A program made the translations under genes and the position numbers. This document shows, in pieces, positions 8,528-14,891 of a DNA stretch of 50,157 bases (positions are counted from its first letter, which is position 1; the number at the start of each line of letters is the position of its first letter). Origin of the DNA: Phycisphaera sp. Lineage in GTDB: Bacteria; Planctomycetota; Phycisphaerae; Phycisphaerales; Phycisphaeraceae. The notes under the pieces were generated by a model that worked only from the letters and a program-made list of their open reading frames with translations, did no database searches and had not been told where the DNA came from. The DNA lies in NCBI GenBank assembly GCA_028285385.1, contig JANQPR010000122.1:1-50157 (forward strand), in the 5' to 3' direction.

Positions 8528-9577
8528 TCATCGGCGTACCTCTGGGTACGCCAGTCGCGGATCGACGCGCGGGTGCTTGGCGAGATGCTCTCCACACAAG
8601 AACCGGGCTCGTTCAACTCCCTCTCGAAGGCGTGTGTCGATAGTCCTGATCATTGCCTCGCTGCTCAGCAGCGGCGCATTGGCTTCAGACGCCCGGCGGA
8701 GGTCGTCCGCAAGTGCGGCGACAGACCGACGGAGGTTATCGGCCAAGGCGCGTGCGCCGAACAGGCTCTGCTTGATTTTGTTCCGCTGCGTCTTAGCAAC
8801 GGCTCGGACGTACCAAACCGGGCGAATGTCGATCGGCGCATAGTTCACCTCAATCGCGGCGCAGTGATCTCGCCACTTCAGATCGAGAATCTCACCGCTC
8901 GAACGGGTTGCGATCCATGGGGTCCGCAATGCGTCAGCAACGATCGCACCATGCAGCGCTTCCGTCACCACCAGCTTCGTCGAGCGGATCGCATCCAATA
9001 CCCCTTCCAGCGGCGACCGCGGATCGATAAAGCGCCAACCCAACCGTTCACAGGCGTCCTGCCATGGAACCGTGGTGACAGAGCCAATATGCGGCATGAA
9101 TGCAATCCCGTGCCGATCAGCCGACATCCAGTACTCCGCCGGGAGCACCTGCCGAATCAGATAGGCGGCGTCGGCAACAGCGATGTCCTCCTGTAGCCCC
9201 AACTTCCGCGCCGTTAGCGGGCCTCTGACCCATGCAAAGGACACAGCCACAGGGTCAAAACCGATCTGAACGGGTTCCTGTCGGAGGCGTAGCACTTTCG
9301 GGAAAGACCGCCCGAGCGTGAACCTCGGCTGGATCTCGCCGTATCCGATGCCCGTCCCGGCCACGACCAGACGCCGAGTGCCGGAGAACTGAACGAGAAA
9401 CTCTTCTGACAAAAAACTGCCGATCGAGCAAACACACACGGCCGAACAATCGCCAACGCGCATCTGAGACGGACAGACATCGAGCCCAGGCAGCAGTTGT
9501 TTCCAAATCCAAGGATTGAGGGCATCCCCAAAGTTCTTGATCGGCACGTAAAGCAGGCGTGTCGACTGTAAACTCAT
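8528..9577 (-). CDS. Polysaccharide pyruvyl transferase family protein
   Basis: A 349-residue protein of the CsaB/WcaK/ExoV-type pyruvyl transferase family, which adds a pyruvate ketal from phosphoenolpyruvate to glycan sugars. Seen: an N-terminal NFGDALNPWIW motif (about 14-24; the family has a GD-x-L/N motif here), VVAGTGIGYGEIQPRF, VSFAWVRGPLTARKLGL (the RG-x-x-S/T region near 115) and VVTEALHGAIVADALRTPWIA near 210, the best-conserved family block. The C-terminal 90 residues are arginine/alanine-rich. ATG 9577 overlaps the wzt stop by four bases (ATGA). A pyruvate ketal would make the glycan acidic. The exact acceptor sugar is unknown. Confidence 0.88.
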   Translation of the reverse strand: MSLQSTRLLYVPIKNFGDALNPWIWKQLLPGLDVCPSQMRVGDCSAVCVCSIGSFLSEEFLVQFSGTRRLVVAGTGIGYGEIQPRFTLGRSFPKVLRLRQEPVQIGFDPVAVSFAWVRGPLTARKLGLQEDIAVADAAYLIRQVLPAEYWMSADRHGIAFMPHIGSVTTVPWQDACERLGWRFIDPRSPLEGVLDAIRSTKLVVTEALHGAIVADALRTPWIATRSSGEILDLKWRDHCAAIEVNYAPIDIRPVWYVRAVAKTQRNKIKQSLFGARALADNLRRSVAALADDLRRASEANAPLLSSEAMIRTIDTRLREGVERARFLCGEHLAKHPRVDPRLAYPEVRR

Positions 9578-10845
9578 TGGTCACCGAAACTGATTTCCCA
9601 CTTTCCGGGCGATTGCACCAATACTTGTCGGCGAGGATCTCGCCCGGTGTGCGTAACTGACGACTCGTCCTCTAGGTCAACAGCGAGAGCATCCGGGTAA
9701 TCGGCAAACCGCTCCCGTGCCGTGAACACTCCTGCAACGCCAACGGTCAGTTGCCCAGCCACGAAAAAATCCGGGGGAAGATTGAGTTGGGAACGGTAAT
9801 AGCCGGCCGCTCGACGCTGGTGCAGTTCCGGTGACTGATCAGTATCGAATGCATCGAAGATCAGACGACCGCCATGCCGCAGAGACAGAACAACTGCCGA
9901 TCCGGTGAGCGGCCGTGTCACCTCGTACTCCAAACTGATCGCTAGCGGATCGCTCACCAAACGTGCCGGCTGTCCGCACGTAGTAGTTACACTGGCTCTG
10001 AGAAATCGGATTGGTGAGTTTTGGCTCGGGCACAACTCTGCATTGGCCGATCCGGCAGCGGACACGCCTTGGAGATAATGCCCAACAACATCTTCAGTCC
10101 GTCCAGCGAAAATCATCTCGCCACCCTCTAGCAGCAACCCTTGACCGCAAAGCTCGCGGACCGTTCCCATATTGTGGCTGACAAACAACACCGTCCGCCC
10201 CTCTCCCGCCACGTCCTTCATCTTGCCCAAGCACTTTTTCTGAAACTGGGCGTCGCCAACGGCGAGGACCTCGTCGACAACGAGGATCTCGGGTTCGAGG
10301 TGGGCGGCGACAGAGAAGGCCAAGCGGGTGTACATGCCGGAGCTGTACTGCTTGACGGGGGTGTCCAGAAACTTCTCGATTTCGGAAAAGGCGACGATCT
10401 CGTCGAACCGTAACCTCACCTCCGCACGGGTCATGCCGAGGACGGCACCGTTGAGATAGATGTTCTCCCGTCCGGTCAACTCCGGGTGGAAACCGGTGCC
10501 GACTTCGAGGAGCGAGCCGACGCGGCCGTGCAACTCGATCCGGCCCTCGGTGGGCTTGGTGATCTGGGACAGTATCTTCAGTAGCGTCGACTTGCCCGCG
10601 CCGTTGCGGCCGATGATGCCGACGCACTCGCCGCGCTTGACGTCGAACGACACGTCCTTCAGCGCGTAAAACGAGTTGTCTTCGGTCAGGACGTTCCGGT
10701 CGGTCCATAAGCCCCAGGGGTGTTTGGCGGTCCGGACAAGGGTGTCGCCGAGGGACTTGTACCGGAAGTGGCTGCTGCCACCCTTGCTGCCGATGCGATA
10801 ACGCTTGCTGAGGCCTTCGATGCGGATGGCGGTGTTGGGGGACAT
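9574..10845 (-). CDS. wzt: Wzt-type ABC transporter ATP-binding protein with C-terminal glycan-binding domain
   Basis: A 423-residue ATPase partner of the ABC-2 permease at 13868, exporting undecaprenyl-linked glycan. Seen: Walker A GRNGAGKST (79-87), GTGFHPELTGRENIYLNG typical of the KpsT/Wzt/TagH branch (117-133), signature YSSGM (167-171), Walker B ILVVDE (about 187-192) and the H-loop SHN (about 223-225). About 170 residues follow the nucleotide-binding domain. This is the place of the Wzt C-terminal domain that recognises the finished, often methylated, glycan end, and it fits a cluster rich in FkbM methyltransferases. The start overlaps the FkbM stop by one base (TGATG) and the end overlaps the pyruvyl transferase start. 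A truncated second copy lies at 11616-11897. The permease is five genes upstream rather than adjacent, which is unusual. Confidence 0.93.
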   Translation of the reverse strand: MSPNTAIRIEGLSKRYRIGSKGGSSHFRYKSLGDTLVRTAKHPWGLWTDRNVLTEDNSFYALKDVSFDVKRGECVGIIGRNGAGKSTLLKILSQITKPTEGRIELHGRVGSLLEVGTGFHPELTGRENIYLNGAVLGMTRAEVRLRFDEIVAFSEIEKFLDTPVKQYSSGMYTRLAFSVAAHLEPEILVVDEVLAVGDAQFQKKCLGKMKDVAGEGRTVLFVSHNMGTVRELCGQGLLLEGGEMIFAGRTEDVVGHYLQGVSAAGSANAELCPSQNSPIRFLRASVTTTCGQPARLVSDPLAISLEYEVTRPLTGSAVVLSLRHGGRLIFDAFDTDQSPELHQRRAAGYYRSQLNLPPDFFVAGQLTVGVAGVFTARERFADYPDALAVDLEDESSVTHTGRDPRRQVLVQSPGKWEISFGDQ

Positions 10846-11597
10846 CAGGCGTTGATCCGGAAACCGTGAGGCGTGGCCTCGAGCAGGTCCGACCGGGCGA
10901 AGGTGACGGTCAGACCGGTGCGTAGCAAAGGCGTGTAGCCATGGCCGGTTAGAAACGAGACGACTGGTGAGCTACAGACTTCGGCGAGGGTGACGGCGTT
11001 GCTGACTTCCACAAGTACAGCGCGTGGGCGATAAATTGACCAGTCGTTCGATTGGAGCACCGGCAGTTCGTAGCCCTCTACATCGACAGACATGAAGTCG
11101 ATCGGCTGTCCTACCGGGAGTTGGCGGTTCAATACGTCGGCAAGCCTGACCGTCTTGACGCGGCGGGTCGAGGTGGACGAAACGCCTGCCGCGGCACGGT
11201 CAGCAATGTCGGAACTCGTGACTCCGCTGTAGGCGTGGCTGGAAAAATCTGTGAACTCGACTTCGTTGCCGTCTCCGATCACCGCTTGGATGAACTTGTC
11301 GCGCGGACGGGTTTTGGTGAAGAGTGCCTCGACCTCGGGGGTGGCGTCGATGTTGAGCCCGGTCCAGCCTTGCTGGTAGAACCAGAACGTATTGGAGTAC
11401 CACGTTGGGTGGTGTGCCCCTACGTCCACATAGAAGCCGAGACGACCAACGGGGTTGGTGAGCCAGCGGCGTAAAACAAGGTCTTCTCCCTCCTGACCGT
11501 AAGACGTTTGCGCAGCAGCATGTCGGAGTCTCGAGAGCCGAGAAGCGAAGCGTTGGCCAAGCGACCGGCGGCCGTCAGTAACGATGATGCACTCTGA
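10845..11597 (-). CDS. FkbM-family methyltransferase, 5' end apparently lost (no usable start)
   Basis: The open frame spans 250 codons from just after a stop at 11598-11600. Family similarity is visible upstream of the first GTG (11429): TSYGQEGEDLVLRRW and GRLGFYVDVGAHHPTWYSNT match the usual FkbM N-terminal core. Initiation at GTG 11429 would therefore cut into SAM-binding motif I. No ATG, GTG, TTG or CTG occurs in the frame before that GTG. Further on are INDATPEV-like LNIDATPEV, VKTVRLADVL, and FMSVDVEGYELPVLQSNDW, the FkbM signature. The gene sits directly downstream of a truncated wzt fragment, so a deletion probably removed the start and first residues. It may be inactive, or translated by reinitiation from the fragment. 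The 3' end overlaps the intact wzt start. Confidence 0.75.
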   Translation of the reverse strand, partial: SECIIVTDGRRSLGQRFASRLSRLRHAAAQTSYGQEGEDLVLRRWLTNPVGRLGFYVDVGAHHPTWYSNTFWFYQQGWTGLNIDATPEVEALFTKTRPRDKFIQAVIGDGNEVEFTDFSSHAYSGVTSSDIADRAAAGVSSTSTRRVKTVRLADVLNRQLPVGQPIDFMSVDVEGYELPVLQSNDWSIYRPRAVLVEVSNAVTLAEVCSSPVVSFLTGHGYTPLLRTGLTVTFARSDLLEATPHGFRINA

Positions 11598-11615
11598 TCA
11601 TCTGGCGAAGGGCGA

Positions 11616-11897
11616 TCAAACAAAGGACCCCAAGAAGCGTGTGTTGCCGCCCCACTTTCCCCCGATGATGCCCACACACTCGCCGCGCTTGACGTCGAAC
11701 GACACGTCCTTGAGCGCCCAGAACGAGTTGTCTTCGGTGAGCACGTTGCGGTCGGTCCACAGGCCCCAGGGCCGCTTGGCGGTTTTCACGAGGGTGTCGC
11801 CGAGTGACTTGTAGCGGAAGTGGCTGTTGCCGCCATTGCTGCCGATCCGGTAACGCTTACTGAGCCCTTCGATGCGGATGGCAGTGTCGATTGTCAT
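11616..11897 (-). pseudogene. Truncated wzt copy (N-terminal fragment of ABC ATPase)
   Basis: From ATG 11897 the product matches the first 79 residues of the intact Wzt at 10845 with 8 differences, ending at the GECVGIIG strand just before Walker A. After 11661 the sequence diverges (GKWGGNTRFLGSFV) and stops at 11616. The nucleotide binding site and everything after it are missing, so it cannot be an active ATPase. The ATG still overlaps the TGA of the upstream GT2 gene (ATGA), preserving the original operon junction. The scattered differences show that this is an old or imported copy, not a recent duplication. Confidence 0.88.
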
Positions 11898-12871
11898 GGA
11901 CTCATCAGATCGCGAACTTTTGCCAGATGCGGGATAGCAATGAGGGCTGCACAATAAAGGCCGCGTGCCCGAAAGCGTTCCGGCCCATAATGGCCGCTTT
12001 TCCAGATAGAGTAAGCCTTCTTCCGTTCACCGTTACGGGCGAAATGACTGGCCGCGCCGGCGGCGATTTGTCTACGGACGGCGTTGATCAGATCGCCATG
12101 TGACTGAAGATGATCAAGGCCGTCGAGGATGTTCCAGAACGAAGCGGTGGCGCCTGAACCTGAAGCCGCCACCCCGGCTTTGGATAACCGATAGACGCTC
12201 GTCTGGTTCTCGATCAACCGGAATGGAGAACCCTCGGCAGCGACGGCGAGTCGAATGCCGAAGTCGGTGTCCACCGCATGCCCAATCTCGGTTTCGGGTC
12301 GATATTTCACCAGTTTCATCAACTCCAGTGAGGCCATGAAGCCGTCGTTTGGAAACTGCCTCCTAATGGCGGCGGCGATGGGGTCAGACAAAACTCCAAC
12401 GTCGTCAAAGGTTCGGTGGTAGGTACTATTAAGCGTATTGGCGGCATCGTCACCGAGGTCATCGCCCGCATCCGAGCACAACCGTTGTCGGCCGAAGCAA
12501 GCCACGAGCATCGGATGTTCGCGGAAGGCATTCACAAGGACTGCAATTGCCCCGGGAAGTAGCAAGTCGTCGTCATGAAGAATCAGCCCATAAGTGCCTT
12601 GTGCCGCATCGATCAGGCGGTTCAGATTCATAGCCTGGCCAAGAGGCGGATCGTTTTTTAGGAAAGTGAGTGTCACATTGTCCGGCGTTGCGATTTCAGC
12701 TATCCGACGGGCGGTGGCTTCATCCGGAGAATCATCGCCGACGATGATTTCGAGTGGGCGGTAGTCCTGCGATGTCACACTATCAAGCGCATCGCGTAGA
12801 ACTCTGGGACGGCAGTAGGTAGGGATCAACACGCTCACCAGCGGTGAGTCTGACGGTTGGCCGTTTGTCAC
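11894..12871 (-). CDS. Glycosyltransferase family 2
   Basis: A 325-residue GT2 enzyme. Seen: LVSVLIPTYCRPRVLRDALDSV (about 11-32), LEIIVGDDSPDEAT, GQAMNLNRLIDAAQGTYGLILHDDDLLLPGAI with the metal-binding aspartates near 98-100, and a later region with FMASLELMKLV and AVDTDFGIRLAVAAEG, the position of the catalytic-base block. The C-terminal 70 residues (HFARNGERKKAYSIW) resemble the helical tail of many GT2 enzymes. The GTG start at 12871 overlaps the FkbM stop (GTGA). The sugar and linkage are unknown. It is immediately followed by the wzt remnant. Confidence 0.88.
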   Translation of the reverse strand: MTNGQPSDSPLVSVLIPTYCRPRVLRDALDSVTSQDYRPLEIIVGDDSPDEATARRIAEIATPDNVTLTFLKNDPPLGQAMNLNRLIDAAQGTYGLILHDDDLLLPGAIAVLVNAFREHPMLVACFGRQRLCSDAGDDLGDDAANTLNSTYHRTFDDVGVLSDPIAAAIRRQFPNDGFMASLELMKLVKYRPETEIGHAVDTDFGIRLAVAAEGSPFRLIENQTSVYRLSKAGVAASGSGATASFWNILDGLDHLQSHGDLINAVRRQIAAGAASHFARNGERKKAYSIWKSGHYGPERFRARGLYCAALIAIPHLAKVRDLMSP

Positions 12872-13878
12872 AGTGCCGCCTCGGACCTTGTAGCGAGGTC
12901 GTCCAGTGTGATAACGTCTTGCGACGCCAGCTTGTGTTCGCGAGGGAGCCAGAGGTAGTTGCCGTCATCAAGCGGTTGGTCGGGCTGACATCTGGTTATG
13001 TGCAAACGTCGACGCGGCCCGCATCTCGTACTGATTAATGCAAACCCAACCATCGTGTAGGACTCCATCAACTCGTGCAGCGCGGCGCTGCTGCTGCCCG
13101 CCCGGCATTGGAAGCCATCGATTATCTCGCAGATGACGCAGGGTCGGTCTTGCTGTAAGCGCGATGCCAGACCGCGCAGAACAAAGGTTTCGAAGCCTTC
13201 AGTGTCAATCTTGATCAATCGGATGCGATGCCCGTCGGGTAACACGTCATCGCCTAGCTTGGTCTTGACGGTTTCGGTGGGGCCGCCGAGCTCACCGGCG
13301 GCGTTCTTCTGAACGTTACCGACCAAGAGATGCCCTTGGCCGGAATCGCCGGGCGGCGAGTAGAGCGTGGCTTCGTCAGACGCGGCATCGGAGAGGGCGT
13401 AGGGGTGGAGTTCGACCTGCTGCAAGTTGTTTAGTTCGACGTTCCGTGCGAGACGCTCGAAGCAGAATGGGTTGGGCTCGAAAGCAAAAACTTTGCCGTC
13501 GATGCCAACGTGGCCCGCCATGTCGAGCGTCACCATGCCGTAATTCGCGCCCACGTCAACCGCGAAGTCACCTGGTCGGAGCAACGCACCTATGACCTGG
13601 GTGACGTCGTGTTCGTAGTAGCGCCCGGTAAAATACACAACTCGGCTCGACCACTCCGTGAGGTCCAAGAACGCGCGGTAGCCGTGAATCCGCGTCGTGT
13701 AGACGCCGGAGGGAGCGGAGGGCCAGTCGTTGGACTGGCCGACGTATGCGAGCTTCAGCCAGCGCAACATCCTGCCCGTGCCCGGCGGGTTGTTATAGGT
13801 GACTAATCTCAGCCAGCCGGGAAACGATTTGGCGAGGCGGGTCCGGATTGGGTCTGATCGTTCCGGCCTACACGACAT
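12868..13878 (-). CDS. FkbM-family methyltransferase
   Basis: A 336-residue SAM-dependent methyltransferase. Seen: DFAVDVGANYGMVTLDMAGHVG (motif I, about 104-125), KVFAFEPNPFCFERLARNVELNN (about 129-151), LHPYALSDAA and RIRLIKIDTEGFETFVLRGL, the FkbM signature, followed by PCVICEI. It is longer than the other two FkbM proteins because of about 90 residues ahead of motif I (GYRAFLDLTEWSSRVVYFTGRYYEHDV), a common extension in this family. It is predicted to methylate a sugar hydroxyl of the exported glycan. ATG 13878 lies inside the end of the permease gene (11-base overlap). Confidence 0.9.
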   Translation of the reverse strand: MSCRPERSDPIRTRLAKSFPGWLRLVTYNNPPGTGRMLRWLKLAYVGQSNDWPSAPSGVYTTRIHGYRAFLDLTEWSSRVVYFTGRYYEHDVTQVIGALLRPGDFAVDVGANYGMVTLDMAGHVGIDGKVFAFEPNPFCFERLARNVELNNLQQVELHPYALSDAASDEATLYSPPGDSGQGHLLVGNVQKNAAGELGGPTETVKTKLGDDVLPDGHRIRLIKIDTEGFETFVLRGLASRLQQDRPCVICEIIDGFQCRAGSSSAALHELMESYTMVGFALISTRCGPRRRLHITRCQPDQPLDDGNYLWLPREHKLASQDVITLDDLATRSEAAL

Positions 13879-14869
13879 CCGCGAAGGAGTCCTCCATCTT
13901 GCGGAAGTAGGCGAGGCCCAGGAGCAGCCAGACGGCGGTGCTAGCCGCGCCGACGGCCCAGAGGCCGAGGTGGGCCGGGACCGAATCGAACAGGCACCAC
14001 CGGAAGAACTCGATCGGGCCGGCGACGGGGAGCAGGCCGTACACGGCCCGCCAGGTACCGGACTCGATTCCGCTGGCCGGCCAGAACACCGGGGCGGCGA
14101 AGATCATGAACTGCGTCACGAACGGGATCACGTACCGCACGTCGCGGAACTCGACGTTCAACGCCGACAACGGCAGCCCGATCGACAACGCTGAGAGGAA
14201 CGCCCACAACACCGCAACGGGAGCGAAGACGATCTGCCACGGCGGCGTGTAGACCTCGATCCCACTCCCTGGGAACAGCACCGCGATCAGGGGCAGGGCC
14301 AAGACCACGGCCAGCAGGATCGCCGACTGGATCAGCATGTCGACGAGGCTGACCATCACGGCGCTGGTGGGCAGGACCAGGCGGGGGAAGTACACCTTCT
14401 TGATCATGTTCTGGGCACCGACGAGCGATATCGCGCTGGTCTGCAGGCCCGTGTTGAAGAGCATCCAGGGGATCTGGCTGGCGAAGTAGAAGAGGAACGC
14501 GGGGGCGACGTTGTCGTTGCCGGCGCCGGCGACGCCGCGGAAGATGGTCATCCCCACGATCGTGAACGCGATAGGTTGGATCAGCGCCCAGCCGACGCCC
14601 AGGACGGTCTGCTTGTAGCGGACCTTGATGTCGCGGAGGGCGAAGATCAGGAACAACTCGCGGTAGCGCCAGAGCTCGGGCAGGTCGATCGGCTGCCAGC
14701 CCTTAGGGGGGCGGATGACGGTTGTCGGCGGAGCCGGGGGGTTCGAGGATCGAGGGTCAAGGGTTGAGGTGGAAGCCGCGTCGTCGCTGGTCGGCGCTGC
14801 GGCTTCGCGATCGACAGCGTCGCCCGCGGGGACGGCGGGGAGGATCGAGGTGTCGGGGTTGGCGGTCAT
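13868..14869 (-). CDS. wzm: ABC-2 type transporter permease for glycan export (Wzm/TagG type)
   Basis: A 333-residue inner membrane permease. A proline/alanine-rich cytoplasmic tail of about 55 residues precedes WQPIDLPELWRYRELFLIFALRDIKVRYKQTVLGVGWALIQP (about 58-99), the classic entry of this family. Six hydrophobic segments follow, with MIKKVYFPRLVLP in the first cytoplasmic loop and LNVEFRDVRYVIPFVTQFMIFAAPVFWP near 245. It forms the channel half of an exporter with the Wzt ATPase at 9574-10845. The ATG at 14869 is 22 bases after the WecA-GT4 stop. The alanine/threonine-rich N-terminal tail is longer than in most relatives. Confidence 0.93.
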   Translation of the reverse strand: MTANPDTSILPAVPAGDAVDREAAAPTSDDAASTSTLDPRSSNPPAPPTTVIRPPKGWQPIDLPELWRYRELFLIFALRDIKVRYKQTVLGVGWALIQPIAFTIVGMTIFRGVAGAGNDNVAPAFLFYFASQIPWMLFNTGLQTSAISLVGAQNMIKKVYFPRLVLPTSAVMVSLVDMLIQSAILLAVVLALPLIAVLFPGSGIEVYTPPWQIVFAPVAVLWAFLSALSIGLPLSALNVEFRDVRYVIPFVTQFMIFAAPVFWPASGIESGTWRAVYGLLPVAGPIEFFRWCLFDSVPAHLGLWAVGAASTAVWLLLGLAYFRKMEDSFADVV

Positions 14870-14891
14870 TGAACGACGGGGAACAACACGT

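Noticed and set aside
11420..11677. 85-codon frame overlapping the start-less FkbM gene
   Set aside because: It is the neighbouring reading frame of the same conserved FkbM sequence; its translation has no family similarity.
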